A DNA stretch of 64,000 nucleotides. Origin: Gammaproteobacteria bacterium. Lineage in GTDB: Bacteria > Pseudomonadota > Gammaproteobacteria > Steroidobacterales > Steroidobacteraceae. Each line of letters begins with the position of its first letter. Within the stretch, counting starts at the first letter, position 1. The notes under the pieces are model-generated. The model ran no database searches. It was given only the letters and a program-made list of their open reading frames with translations, and was not told the origin of the DNA. Positions 33,672 to 43,255 of the stretch are shown piece by piece. Made by a program: the position numbers and the translations under genes. The stretch covers positions 1 to 64,000 of the forward strand of contig JAQGOF010000138.1 of assembly GCA_028293745.1 (NCBI GenBank). The letters run 5' to 3'.

Positions 33672-34535
33672 GTGAGCACGGTGGGCGCTTCCCTGACCGG
33701 AGAGGCGCAATCGCAACTGCGGCGGGTGACCGTAATGGGCACATCGCTATCAACCTCTCGCATCGGGCTCGGTACTCACGCGCTGCATCGTCTCTTCTCG
33801 AGCCGCGCGCGCCAGAACCTGCTGGCCGCAGCGTACGGTCGGGGGTTGCGCTACTTTGATACCGCACCTTCGTACGGCGCGGGCATCGCAGAGCTCGAGC
33901 TTGGCCGTTTTGCGGCCGCCCGCCGCTCCGGGCTGGTGCTGGCGACCAAGTTCGGCATCACCGCGGGGCGCCTGGCAGCGGCCGTGCCGGGCTGGGTGTA
34001 TGCGCAAATGGCGTTGCGGATGCTCGCCAAGGCAACGGGAACGAAAAGAATGCTCAACCGCGCCCCGTGTCGCGATTTCAGTGCCGCGCAGGCGCGCGCA
34101 AGCGTCGAGAGCTCGCTAAGGCGGCTCGGCACGGACTACGTAGATGTTCTGTACCTGCACGAGCCGCGACTCGAACTGTTGGGAGACCCGGATCCTTTGA
34201 TCAGGGCGCTCGAGGCGTTGAAAGTTGCCGGAAAGGTTCGTTATTTCGGTTTGTCGGGTGACAGCATGGAATGCGGGCGGATCGCGGAAGCTCATCCGGG
34301 GCTGGTGCAGGTGTTGCAGACCGAAGTGGCTCGCGACGCAGACGGACTACCGCTTGCGGCCACTACGCAGCGGGCGGCGGTCAGATTCTGGGAATGGCCC
34401 GCGGGGGGCGCGCGGTTGCCAGCCGGGCAACTCGCGCAGACCATACAGAAACTGCGCGAAGTAGAGCCCGGATGTGTTCTCGTGCTCTCGACCAATGCCG
34501 CCAGCGGGCTGCAGGAAGTCGTTGACTCGTTATAA
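33672..34535 (+). CDS. aldo/keto reductase
   Basis: 287 residues from GTG 33672, 8 bases after the transferase. RIGLGTHALHRLF, YFDTAPSYG (Asp and Tyr of the active site), LATKFG (Lys) and LYLHEP (His) give the complete AKR tetrad. The C-terminal third is shorter than in usual 310-330-residue members, and the late cofactor-binding loop is hard to see. Position inside an EPS operon suggests reduction of a sugar or sugar-nucleotide carbonyl, but no substrate is indicated. Confidence 0.75.
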   Translation: MSTVGASLTGEAQSQLRRVTVMGTSLSTSRIGLGTHALHRLFSSRARQNLLAAAYGRGLRYFDTAPSYGAGIAELELGRFAAARRSGLVLATKFGITAGRLAAAVPGWVYAQMALRMLAKATGTKRMLNRAPCRDFSAAQARASVESSLRRLGTDYVDVLYLHEPRLELLGDPDPLIRALEALKVAGKVRYFGLSGDSMECGRIAEAHPGLVQVLQTEVARDADGLPLAATTQRAAVRFWEWPAGGARLPAGQLAQTIQKLREVEPGCVLVLSTNAASGLQEVVDSL

Positions 34536-34558
34536 TCGTCGACCCAGAGGTATGACAC

Positions 34559-35401
34559 ATGTCAATGGCGGAGCGTTTTGGCGCGGTTGTCTGGTGCCTG
34601 CTGCTGCTGCTGCGGGTAACCATCGCCGCGGCCGCCAGCCCCACTGGCAGCTTGGCCTCCGCCGAGCGTCCGATACTGCAGTTGGGACCCGGCGATCAGG
34701 TCAAAATGGAAGTATTCGGCCGGCCGGAGATGGACACGACGACCTACATTTCCGATGACGGGTCCATCCGGGTTCCACTGGCCGGCGTGGTCGCCATCGG
34801 CGGATTGTCGCCAGGGGCGGCAGGACAGAAAGTCGAGGCGGCGCTCAAGAGCGGGCAGTTCCTGGTGGACCCGCACGTGACCTTCACAGTGCTGTTGTCG
34901 CGCAGCCAGCGCGTGTCCGTACTGGGCGAAGTACACAACCCCGGGCGCTACCCGGTAGAGTCAAACACAACCGTGCTCGATCTGCTGGCCCAGGCTGGAG
35001 GGGCGACCGAAAAAGGCGCCGACGTCATCTATATCCTGCGTCCGGACAGCAAAGGCGCCCTCCAACGCCAACCCGTGAATCTGAAAGGAGTCACCGACTC
35101 GAAGGACGCAGCTCCCGCCGTGTTGCAGACCGTGCAGGGCGGCGATTCCATCTTCGTGCCGGCCGCGGAGCAGTTCTACATCGCCGGAGAGGTCCACTCG
35201 CCTGCCATGTATCGGCTCGAGACCGGCATGACTCTCGTACAGGCCATTGCACGCGCCGGTGGCGTGACTGACCGCGGCAGCGCATCGCGCGTCCAGATCA
35301 AGCGCCGCAGTCCCAAAGGCGACTACATCGTCATGTCCGGCAAACCCGGCGAAAAGATCCAGCCGGATGATGTCATCACCGTGAAGGAGCGAATCTTTTG
35401 A
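34559..35401 (+). CDS. polysaccharide export protein (Wza/EpsE-like)
   Basis: 280 residues. Signal peptide MSMAERFGAVVWCLLLLL...AAA, then a Poly_export domain opening LGPGDQVKMEVFGRPEMDTTTYISDDG and two SLBB-type segments (VSVLGEVHNPGRYPV, FYIAGEVHSPAMYRL). It forms the outer-membrane or periplasmic translocation channel. No lipobox cysteine is visible after the signal, unlike classical Wza. Its end overlaps the next gene (TTGA), so the export and chain-length proteins are translationally coupled. Confidence 0.88.
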   Translation: MSMAERFGAVVWCLLLLLRVTIAAAASPTGSLASAERPILQLGPGDQVKMEVFGRPEMDTTTYISDDGSIRVPLAGVVAIGGLSPGAAGQKVEAALKSGQFLVDPHVTFTVLLSRSQRVSVLGEVHNPGRYPVESNTTVLDLLAQAGGATEKGADVIYILRPDSKGALQRQPVNLKGVTDSKDAAPAVLQTVQGGDSIFVPAAEQFYIAGEVHSPAMYRLETGMTLVQAIARAGGVTDRGSASRVQIKRRSPKGDYIVMSGKPGEKIQPDDVITVKERIF

Positions 35402-36819
35402 TCAGCTCAAGACCCACACTGCCCGTTGCAGCACCGGAACCGGTCTACTCCATGCCGCTGCCGCCGACGGATGAAGAATCGGGCCGGGGCGGAATTTCGC
35501 CTGCCCAGGTCATCGCTATCCTGCGCGCGTATCGCTGGCATGCGGTGGTATGCGTGCTCGCACTGATCTTCCTCACGGCGATCGTGATCAAGCTGGTGCC
35601 CAAGGTCTACGTTGCAACCGCAACACTGATCATCAACTACGACAACAAGGACGCACTCGCGGGCCGCGACTTTCCCGCCGGCGAGACCAACACGTTCGTG
35701 CCGACGCAGATCGAGCTGATCATGAGCCGCGTCATCCTGCGGCCGGTGGTGCAGCGGCTCAAGCTGAACACCAATCCGCAATATACGCACGGATTCGCCG
35801 GGCCGCCCAACGCGGTCATGGAGGTCGTCACAAAGAGCCTGCACGATTCGCTCCAGGTGCAACAGGGCATCGGCAGCCAGCTCCTGTATATCAGCGCATC
35901 GGCCAAGTATCCCGAGCTGGCCGCAGAAATAGCCAACGCGGTCGCGGACGAGTATCTCAAACAGGAGCGGCAGCGCACCAACCAGCCGGCGGGTGAGCGC
36001 GCGGAGCGTTATTCCAAGCAGCTGGCGGAATTGCGTGAAAAGGCGGTAGCGGCGCAGGACCGGCTGACCGAGTTTCGACAGCAGAACGGTCTCACCGACG
36101 TCGAGGGCGACCGGGCCGACGTGGAAGGCGCCGCGCTCGCTGACCTGCAGAGCAAACTCGAGGCCGCGCAGAATCAGCGCCGCGACCTGGAGTCGCGCCA
36201 GCTGAGCGTCACGGCCGACAGTGATTCCACGACGGTGGCATCGCTACGTTCCAAGCTACAGGGCCAGCAGTCCGAGATGGCACAGTTGCGCGCCACCCTC
36301 GGTCCCAAACATCCCAAGGTCGTCGAGCTGAGCTCACAGATGGAGTCCACTCGCCGCTCGCTGGCCGATGAGGTGCAATCGCTCTCGGCCAACAACTCCG
36401 TGCAGCTGGCGCGGGCGCGCGATCTCGAGGCCAAGTATCGCACCGCGCTCGATACGGAGCGGCCGCGTCTGCTCGAGCGCCGCGGCCTGCAGGACCAGAG
36501 CGCCAAGCTCGTGTTGGAGCTGCAGTCGGCGCAGGCCACCTACAAGCGGGCGCTGGATGGCTATGACCAGATCGTGTTCGCCTCCGCCGGAAACTACACC
36601 GACGTCACGCTCGTGAGCCGCGCGGACCCGCCGGTGAAAGCCGAGAAGCCCAACAAGGTGAAGCTGTTCCTCGTGGGCTGCATGGCGAGCCTGGGCCTGG
36701 GCATGGCGGGACCGTTCGCCTACGAGCTGTTCCTGAATCGCCGCCTGCGCTGCCGCGACGATCTCGAGCGTCATTTCGGAATTCCAGTGCTGGCGCAGCT
36801 CGATCCCATCCCGAGCTGA
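35398..36819 (+). CDS. chain-length determinant protein (Wzz/EpsF-like)
   Basis: 473 residues from TTG 35398. Transmembrane helix at about 45-65, then a Wzz domain (VYVATATLIINYDNKD), a long periplasmic coiled coil (residues about 185-370, heptad-rich with many Glu, Gln, Arg), a GNVR-type region near 390-420 and a second helix near 425-445 (KVKLFLVGCMASLGLGM). There is no kinase domain, so the EpsG-like protein at 17632 is the natural cytoplasmic partner. Sets polymer length and couples synthesis to export. Confidence 0.88.
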   Translation: MISSRPTLPVAAPEPVYSMPLPPTDEESGRGGISPAQVIAILRAYRWHAVVCVLALIFLTAIVIKLVPKVYVATATLIINYDNKDALAGRDFPAGETNTFVPTQIELIMSRVILRPVVQRLKLNTNPQYTHGFAGPPNAVMEVVTKSLHDSLQVQQGIGSQLLYISASAKYPELAAEIANAVADEYLKQERQRTNQPAGERAERYSKQLAELREKAVAAQDRLTEFRQQNGLTDVEGDRADVEGAALADLQSKLEAAQNQRRDLESRQLSVTADSDSTTVASLRSKLQGQQSEMAQLRATLGPKHPKVVELSSQMESTRRSLADEVQSLSANNSVQLARARDLEAKYRTALDTERPRLLERRGLQDQSAKLVLELQSAQATYKRALDGYDQIVFASAGNYTDVTLVSRADPPVKAEKPNKVKLFLVGCMASLGLGMAGPFAYELFLNRRLRCRDDLERHFGIPVLAQLDPIPS

Positions 36820-36874
36820 CGCGGGTGGGTCCCGGCTCTCATGATTGCATGCCATCCATGCCAACGAGCAGTCA

Positions 36875-38155
36875 ATGAAAGCGCCGTTTCGCGGGCTGAA
36901 TCTGCTGCGCACCTTCGGCATGGGACTGGCGATCCAGGCGTTGCTGTCCAGCGCGAATTTTGCGGTCGGCCTGATCCTGATCAGGCGCACCAGTGACCTT
37001 CAATACAGCTACTACATTCTCGCGACCAACGCGCTGCTGCTGCTCACCGCTCTGCAGACCAGCTTCGTTCAGCCCTACATCGTCCGCAACATAACAGTAC
37101 GCGACGCCGCCGGCCGCTTCGATATGGTCGGGGCCCTGATCCGCGCGAACAGCCGCTGGGTTCCGCTCCTGTGCGGCATTGGCATTGCGGTGACGGCCGG
37201 CGTATGGGGGCTGCGAAGGATCACCGTGGAGGAAACCCTGCTGGTGCTCGTCGCGCTGCTCGCCGGAGGCATGGCTCTCAGCCGCGAGTTCTTCCGCATC
37301 ACCCTGTTCGCCTATCGCCGCCCCGCGGCCGTGTTGAAGGCAGACATCACCTACGTGGTTGTGTTGACCGTGGGCGCCTTCCTGGCGACCCTGACATCGC
37401 AACCTGCGTTGGTCGCGGTTGCCTTTGTCGGGACGGCGGCCCTGCTGGGATTCACGATGCTGCGCCGGGAGCTGTGGACGTTTGAGCCCTGGAATACGCA
37501 TTCGGCTGAGGCCGTGTTGGGGAAAATCGCAGCCGCGGGGGCCTGGGCGATACTCGGGTCCGGCATTCACTGGCTGCTGATCCAGGGTTACAGTTATCTC
37601 GTGGCAGGCGTCCTCGGTGTCAGCGACATTGCCGCACTCGCTGCGACGCGCCTCACCCTGATGCCGGTATTCGTGCTGTCCGGCGGCGTCAGCATGCTGT
37701 TGTTCCCGATGACGTCCCGATGGGTCCACGACATGGGCGCAAAGGTGGCAGCCCGCAGACTGTTGCTGCTGGCGGCGGGCCTGGGCACGGTTGCACTGCT
37801 CTACATGCTTACGATGTGGCTGCTGCGTGATTGGATTTTCGACGTTGTGCTGAAGAAGCACTTCGTGCAGCGCGACTCACTGATCGTGCTGTGGAGTGCC
37901 GTGTTCCTGGTGACGCTGTGCCGGGATCAGCTCGCGACTCTGCCGGCGGCCCGGGCGCGATTCCGGGACATGACTCTGATGACAGGCCTCAGCGCCGTGG
38001 TCTGGCTGCTGTCGAGCTACTTCGCCATGTTGAAGTATGGCCCGATCGGGGCCGTGATCGGGATTCTGATCGGTGAGCTGGTGAACATGGCCGGCATCCT
38101 GGTCATGATCTTCAAGGAGACGCGCGAGCCGCGGGTCGCTGCCACCACCGCCTGA
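36875..38155 (+). CDS. polysaccharide flippase-like membrane protein (Wzx)
   Basis: About 426 residues from ATG 36875; a TTG at 36845 would add ten residues. Twelve or so hydrophobic helices with short loops, of MOP-transporter appearance. It ends 4 bases before the convergent glycosyltransferase gene. As the flippase inside the main EPS run it most likely moves the lipid-linked repeat unit made via the 32227 transferase. Sequence similarity to the other flippase at 12472 is weak by eye. Confidence 0.7.
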   Translation: MKAPFRGLNLLRTFGMGLAIQALLSSANFAVGLILIRRTSDLQYSYYILATNALLLLTALQTSFVQPYIVRNITVRDAAGRFDMVGALIRANSRWVPLLCGIGIAVTAGVWGLRRITVEETLLVLVALLAGGMALSREFFRITLFAYRRPAAVLKADITYVVVLTVGAFLATLTSQPALVAVAFVGTAALLGFTMLRRELWTFEPWNTHSAEAVLGKIAAAGAWAILGSGIHWLLIQGYSYLVAGVLGVSDIAALAATRLTLMPVFVLSGGVSMLLFPMTSRWVHDMGAKVAARRLLLLAAGLGTVALLYMLTMWLLRDWIFDVVLKKHFVQRDSLIVLWSAVFLVTLCRDQLATLPAARARFRDMTLMTGLSAVVWLLSSYFAMLKYGPIGAVIGILIGELVNMAGILVMIFKETREPRVAATTA

Positions 38156-38159
38156 GCTT

Positions 38160-39347
38160 TCAGGAGTTTTCGCGCTTGGTGCGAACCCACTCCTTGGAGC
38201 GGTTTCCGCCGCGCAGCATCACGAGGATTTTCCACAGCAGGAAGAACGGAGCCCGGGCAAGATCGGCGAGTCCCTGCAACCCCGCCCCGCTCAACTGCCA
38301 GCCGCGCAGGATGTGCAGCACGAGTGCCGCCACGCAGCCGAGCGCCACCCAGATCCACACCTGCATGATTGGCTGAGCCAGCGTTGCAATCACCGCCAGC
38401 ACCAGCAACGCCAGTACGTTCAGCACCACGTAGGACAGCGGCAGGACCATCAGGTCACAGGCAAGATCGAGGCACACGAGGCTGCGCTTGCGCGCGGCCT
38501 GCAGCAACAGGGGCACTGTCATGTTGCGGATGAGCTCGAAGCGCCCACTCTCCCAGCGCTGCCGCTGCTTGCGCGCAGCCGATTCGGCGGAAACCATTTC
38601 GGCATTGGCATGCGCTTCATCCGCGTAGGCCACGCGAAATCCCGCCATACCGAGAATGATCCCGTATTCCAGGTCTTCAGTAAGCGAGAACGCCTTGTAG
38701 GGCACTTGATCCAGGAGGGTATGCGTCACTGCCCAACCGTTGCCACGGATCCCACACGACGCTCGCACTCGTTCGCGCCCCCGGGAGCGGACGATATGAA
38801 ATGCGGCCTTTGCGATGCTGAGCAGGCGCGTGCGCCAGGATGCGCTGGTGTTGGAAACACCGTAGTGCGCCTGAATGGCATGCTCGCCCCGCTCGATCCG
38901 GCACGCAAAGGACTCCAGCAGATTCGGCGACACTTCGGCATCAGCGTCGACCACGACCACCGCGTCGGCCCAGCCGCGGGCTCGACTGGCTTTGAAGCCG
39001 AAGTCCAGGGCATAGCCCTTGCCACGGTGTTCCGGATCGATGCGTTGCATGACGTGCGCCCCTGCGGCAGTCGCAATCGCGGCAGTCGCATCGGTGCAGT
39101 TGTCTGCCACTACCACCACTCGAAACTGATCCGCCGGCCAATCGAGTGCCTGCAGGCTGCGGATGACATTCGCCAGCACAGGCTCCTCGTTATGAGCCGG
39201 GACGATGATGTCGAACCGCAGCTTGCGCGAAGAAGCGGGCTGCGGGGGCAAGGCTCCCGAAAGCAACGTCAGCCCCAGCAGATACAGGCATGCCGCAACC
39301 GCCGGCAACATCAGGATCCACAGGAACAAAAACAATAAGAAGTGCAC
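38160..39347 (-). CDS. GT2 family membrane glycosyltransferase (cellulose/chitin synthase-like)
   Basis: 395 residues from GTG 39347. One helix at the N-terminus, a GT-A domain with FDIIVPAHNEE, VVVDADAE (DxD), FSLTEDLEYG (ED base region) and RKQRQRWESG (QxxRW-like), then two to three C-terminal helices. The TED and QRQRW motifs mark processive beta-glycan synthases and their relatives. It could add a backbone sugar or act as a short-chain synthase. Last of a three-gene minus-strand run. Confidence 0.82.
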   Translation of the reverse strand: MHFLLFLFLWILMLPAVAACLYLLGLTLLSGALPPQPASSRKLRFDIIVPAHNEEPVLANVIRSLQALDWPADQFRVVVVADNCTDATAAIATAAGAHVMQRIDPEHRGKGYALDFGFKASRARGWADAVVVVDADAEVSPNLLESFACRIERGEHAIQAHYGVSNTSASWRTRLLSIAKAAFHIVRSRGRERVRASCGIRGNGWAVTHTLLDQVPYKAFSLTEDLEYGIILGMAGFRVAYADEAHANAEMVSAESAARKQRQRWESGRFELIRNMTVPLLLQAARKRSLVCLDLACDLMVLPLSYVVLNVLALLVLAVIATLAQPIMQVWIWVALGCVAALVLHILRGWQLSGAGLQGLADLARAPFFLLWKILVMLRGGNRSKEWVRTKRENS

Positions 39348-39356
39348 GCAACACCT

Positions 39357-40274
39357 TCAGGCGTATTCGCGGTAGTGCAGGCCCAGGAAAATTGACAGCT
39401 TGCCGATGTTGGCGCTGGCCTTGGTCAGCCAATGCGCGGCGTGGTGCCGCCCCAGTGGCAGCAGCAGCAGGGCGAGTCCGGCGGCCGCAACCAGCTGCGC
39501 GAGTGCCCGGACAAACAAGCGGAAGCGGTTTGCGGTGCGCGGACCGTAGCGTCCGGTCAGCGTGTGACGGGCGAAATCCTGTCCGCCACGCAACGATCGC
39601 CGCAACAACCACTTCAGGTTCAGACGGGATTTTTCGACCGGCTCGTGCACGATCGCTTCATCGCACCAGACGATCTTCGCGCCGCCCAGAACGAGCCGGG
39701 ACAACAGATCGCCATCCTCCCCGCCAGTCAGCCCATAGGCCGGATCGAAGGGAGTGCCGAGCGCCTTCAGCGGCTCGGCCAGCAACAGCAGATTGCCGAA
39801 GCGCAGCCGGTTTGGCGGGATCACCGTCCCGGTCGGCATCCGCGGAAAGTCATAAAAACGCCCACGGCGAATCCACACGGGAGCTTCGGCGGGCACGACG
39901 GGATCCACGGGGCCCAGGACCCCGGCGGCATCAAATTGATTTGCAGCCGCGGCGAGCCGTGCGAGCCAGAAATCCGGTGCCCGTTCGTCATCGTCGACGA
40001 AGGCCAGCCACCGCCCGGTGGCCAGCTCGACGGTGCGATTGCGTGTAATGGAAATGTTCTTCACGGGTTGTACGGCATAGCTGAGCAAGAATGGAGGCTG
40101 GGAGCGCCTGCACTCCTCGATGACCGCTGCCGCACTACCCGCCTGATCGTTGTCAACGACAACCACTTCGGCTGGCAACAGAGTCTGCCGGGTCAAATCC
40201 GTCAGCAGCGCCGCCAGCCGGTCCGCCCGCCGGTAGGTTGCGATACAAACACTGATGCCCGCCGCGGCCGTCAT
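39357..40274 (-). CDS. GT2 family glycosyltransferase
   Basis: 305 residues from ATG 40274, which overlaps the stop of the acyltransferase as ATGA; the frame is open further upstream but that part lies inside the acyltransferase gene. GISVCIATYRRADRL, VVVDNDQAGSA, NISITRNRTVELA and LAFVDDDE (DDD metal site) are typical GT-A motifs. A C-terminal hydrophobic stretch (LVAAAGLALLLLPLG) may anchor it to the membrane. Probably adds one sugar to the repeat unit. Confidence 0.82.
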   Translation of the reverse strand: MTAAAGISVCIATYRRADRLAALLTDLTRQTLLPAEVVVVDNDQAGSAAAVIEECRRSQPPFLLSYAVQPVKNISITRNRTVELATGRWLAFVDDDERAPDFWLARLAAAANQFDAAGVLGPVDPVVPAEAPVWIRRGRFYDFPRMPTGTVIPPNRLRFGNLLLLAEPLKALGTPFDPAYGLTGGEDGDLLSRLVLGGAKIVWCDEAIVHEPVEKSRLNLKWLLRRSLRGGQDFARHTLTGRYGPRTANRFRLFVRALAQLVAAAGLALLLLPLGRHHAAHWLTKASANIGKLSIFLGLHYREYA

Positions 40275-41374
40275 GAACGGTCGCCCACGGGAGCTGCGAA
40301 TGTGGCTGGTTTTGGAAAGAACGACTCGTGCAGGCGCCGACGCAATGCAGCACACGGAGCTTCCACGAACCGGCGCATCAATTCTGCAATGCACAGGGTG
40401 GCAGCCGCAGTGACTACGGCAACTGCAACTCTTCCGAATGAGCCCAGGCAGGCTTCCGCCAACAACAACATCAGGTAGTGGGCGAGGTAGACCGTGTAGG
40501 ACACCGCCCCGAGATAGACGAGCGGCCGGGCGCTCAGCCAGCGAAATGGCGCCCGGTCCGCACGGGCGACAGCCAGGTATAACAGTCCGGCAATGCTCAG
40601 GCTCTGCAGTGTGTAGCGAAAGGTCAGGCGGAAAAACTCGTTACGCCACAACAATGTTCCGAGCAGCAGGCCGAGGCAGGCCGCCGCGAGGCCCAGCTCG
40701 CGCGCCCGATCCGGACGGGCCGGCGGCTCGAGCCACGGATTGCGCACCATCGCCAGCAGACAGCCGATGAGAATCGCGTCGACGCGCGTATCGGTTCCCA
40801 TGCCGAGCCGGTCTTCCGGCGCGCCATGCAACACGAGCCAACAGCGCCACGCGAGTATGACGGCGCACAGCAACGTCAGAGTTGCAGCCGAGGAAAAGGC
40901 ACTTCGAAATCGCATCAGGGTAAGGGCCAGCGGTGGAAACAACAGGTAGTAGTGCTCCTCCACTGCCAGCGACCAGGTCACTCCCAGGCCCGGCGGCTGG
41001 CCCTGGCCACCGTGAAAAATTACAAAGTAGTTACTGAAATAGAGTAGAACTGACAACAGCCCAGCTGGCGTGAACGGGGTCCCGAGACCCACAGTCAATG
41101 ACAGCAGGACGGCGAGACAGGTTACGATGGCCAGGGGCGGTGTCAGTCTGAGAAAACGCCTCAGATAGAATGCGCGGAAACTGACGGTGCCATGCTGCGC
41201 GTACTCCGTGCGCATCAAAGTGGTAATCAGAAACCCGCTGAGTACGAAAAAGATCGTGACCCCGAGGCCGCCCGGAACGATATTTCCGAGGCCATTGTGC
41301 GAAAAGAACACCAGGGCCACCGACACGGCGCGGATACCGTCCAGGGAAGGAATCGATGTCGTCGTTTTATGCAT
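40271..41374 (-). CDS. acyltransferase 3 family membrane protein
   Basis: 367 residues. SIPSLDGIRAVSVALVFFSHNG carries the R...H signature of OafA-like acyltransferases, then GVTIFFVLSGFLITTLM; about ten helices follow. It leads a minus-strand operon with two GT2 genes, indicating O-acylation of the polymer. The second enzyme of this class in the window (other at 18563), so two acyl decorations, or two polymers, are possible. Confidence 0.85.
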   Translation of the reverse strand: MHKTTTSIPSLDGIRAVSVALVFFSHNGLGNIVPGGLGVTIFFVLSGFLITTLMRTEYAQHGTVSFRAFYLRRFLRLTPPLAIVTCLAVLLSLTVGLGTPFTPAGLLSVLLYFSNYFVIFHGGQGQPPGLGVTWSLAVEEHYYLLFPPLALTLMRFRSAFSSAATLTLLCAVILAWRCWLVLHGAPEDRLGMGTDTRVDAILIGCLLAMVRNPWLEPPARPDRARELGLAAACLGLLLGTLLWRNEFFRLTFRYTLQSLSIAGLLYLAVARADRAPFRWLSARPLVYLGAVSYTVYLAHYLMLLLAEACLGSFGRVAVAVVTAAATLCIAELMRRFVEAPCAALRRRLHESFFPKPATFAAPVGDRS

Positions 41375-41530
41375 ACCCGCGGTTCATTTTAGGTCTGCGC
41401 CCTGCAAATGCGCGGAATTGCTGCACATTTTACCGGAAGGTGGAACGCGCATGGGTGAGAGACTCGCCTCGGTTCTCACGGCCAGGTTTTGCCATAGTGT
41501 TCTCATGGGGCGGGAAGACGGGCTGTAATC

Positions 41531-43255
41531 ATGATCGATGATGCACTGGAGATGGGCACCGGCGAAGTAGTCAGTGCAGAGATCTGCATAGCCGGGGCCG
41601 GGGCGTCCGGCATTACGCTGGCGCTGGAGCTCGCAGCCTCCGGTCTCACCGTGCTGCTGCTCGAGTCCGGCGGGATGAAGGCCGAGACACAAACGCAACG
41701 GCTGTACGAAGGCGAAGTTGCGGATGAGCGGCTGCACAGCCTTCCACACCGGTACCGGCAACGACGTTTTGGCGGCAGTACCACCATCTGGGGGGGCCGT
41801 TGCGTGCCCTTCGACGAAATCGATTTTGAAGCGCGCGACTACATCCCGGGTTCCGGATGGCCGATTGACCTTGCCACCCTGCTGCCCTTCTATCCCCGCG
41901 CCAACGAGCTGTGCGAGGCCGGCGACTTTCAATACCGGGCGGCGGAGGCCTTCCAGCGGCCGCTGCCGCCGATGATCGAAGGCTTCCGCAGTGATCACTT
42001 CAGCACGGATTCGCTGGAGAGATTCAGTTGCCCGACCGATTTTGGTGCGCGTTACGGCGAGCAACTGCGAAACGCCGCGAACGTGCGTGTGCTGCTGCAT
42101 GCAAACGTAACGACGATCAAATTCCACCCGAACGGCGAAGCGGTCGAGTCGGTGCTCGTTCGAACGCTGACTGGCAAACAATTCACGGTGCGCGCGTCGT
42201 GCTTCGTGCTGGCCGCCGGCGGCCTCGAAGTCGCGCGGTTGTTGCTGGCCAACCGCGATACGTGGCCACACGGCATTGGCAATGACCATGATGTCGTCGG
42301 CCGCTACTACATGTGCCACATTGCCGGGACCGTGGGCACCCTCAAGCAGAGCGGTGGAACAGATCGCGTCCGGCACGGCTATGACGTCACCGGGGACGGC
42401 ATTTATTGCCGGCGCCGGATAGCCCTGACTGCGCAGACCCAGCGGCAACTGCAGATCGGCAATTTCATCGGCCGTCTGCACCACCCGCGGATTACCGACC
42501 CGGCACATCGAACTGCCGTGCTGTCGGCACTTCAGCTCGCCAAAGGACTGATCTCCTACGAGTACGGCAAACGGCTGCACGGCGAGGAGCGAACGTCGAT
42601 GCGGACCTGGATGACTCATATGGGGAATGTCTTACGAGGTCCACACGAAGTGCTTGCATTCGGGCATCACATGTTGCGGGACCGTATCCTGGCGAAGCGC
42701 AAATTTCCCTCCATCATTGTAAAATCCACCGCAGGCCACTACAGCCTGGACTTCCACGCCGAGCAGGAGCCGAGCGCCTCGAGCCGCGTGAACATCACTA
42801 TGCAACGCGATGAGCTCGGACTGGCGCGGCTGCTCGTTGACTGGTGCTACACCCAGGGCGACGTACAGACGGTGCGCAAGGCCGTGCAACTGTTCGCGCA
42901 GGACATTGCACAATCGGGCATCGGCGTATTCGAGTACGATCCGCATACGATCGAGCTGGAAATGTCGAGATACGGCGCGTACGGCGGCCACCACCTCGGC
43001 ACGGCCCGTATGGGAGCCGATCGCCGCACGAGCGTGGTCAACAGCGACTGCCGCATCCACGGCGTGCGCAACCTGTACGTCGCTGGGGGGGCTGTATTCC
43101 CAACCTCGAGTCAGGCGAACCCAACGCTCACCATAGTCGCGCTCGCGCTGCGACTGGCCAACCACCTGAGAGTAGCAGCCGAAGGACGCGATGCCAGCAA
43201 GGTGCGTGCTACTGCAAACGAGCCGTCAGATCAACTCCTACGAGCGTCGCCGTAA
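41531..43255 (+). CDS. GMC-type FAD oxidoreductase, EPS-locus copy
   Basis: 574 residues. FAD fold AEICIAGAGASGITLALELA, then RRFGGSTTIWGGRCVPFDEIDFE, and at the C-terminus HHLGTARMGAD and PTSSQANPTLTIVALALRLANHL. It has no signal peptide and is longer than the other GMC protein (28978), to which it is only distantly similar. Its last 47 bases overlap the convergent EpsL-like gene. Location among glycosyltransferases suggests oxidation of a sugar or lipid-linked sugar; the substrate is unknown. Confidence 0.8.
   Translation: MIDDALEMGTGEVVSAEICIAGAGASGITLALELAASGLTVLLLESGGMKAETQTQRLYEGEVADERLHSLPHRYRQRRFGGSTTIWGGRCVPFDEIDFEARDYIPGSGWPIDLATLLPFYPRANELCEAGDFQYRAAEAFQRPLPPMIEGFRSDHFSTDSLERFSCPTDFGARYGEQLRNAANVRVLLHANVTTIKFHPNGEAVESVLVRTLTGKQFTVRASCFVLAAGGLEVARLLLANRDTWPHGIGNDHDVVGRYYMCHIAGTVGTLKQSGGTDRVRHGYDVTGDGIYCRRRIALTAQTQRQLQIGNFIGRLHHPRITDPAHRTAVLSALQLAKGLISYEYGKRLHGEERTSMRTWMTHMGNVLRGPHEVLAFGHHMLRDRILAKRKFPSIIVKSTAGHYSLDFHAEQEPSASSRVNITMQRDELGLARLLVDWCYTQGDVQTVRKAVQLFAQDIAQSGIGVFEYDPHTIELEMSRYGAYGGHHLGTARMGADRRTSVVNSDCRIHGVRNLYVAGGAVFPTSSQANPTLTIVALALRLANHLRVAAEGRDASKVRATANEPSDQLLRASP

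Noticed and set aside
38313-39338. 341-codon open frame on the plus strand
   Set aside because: Antisense to the GT2 gene at 38160-39347, which has all its catalytic motifs.
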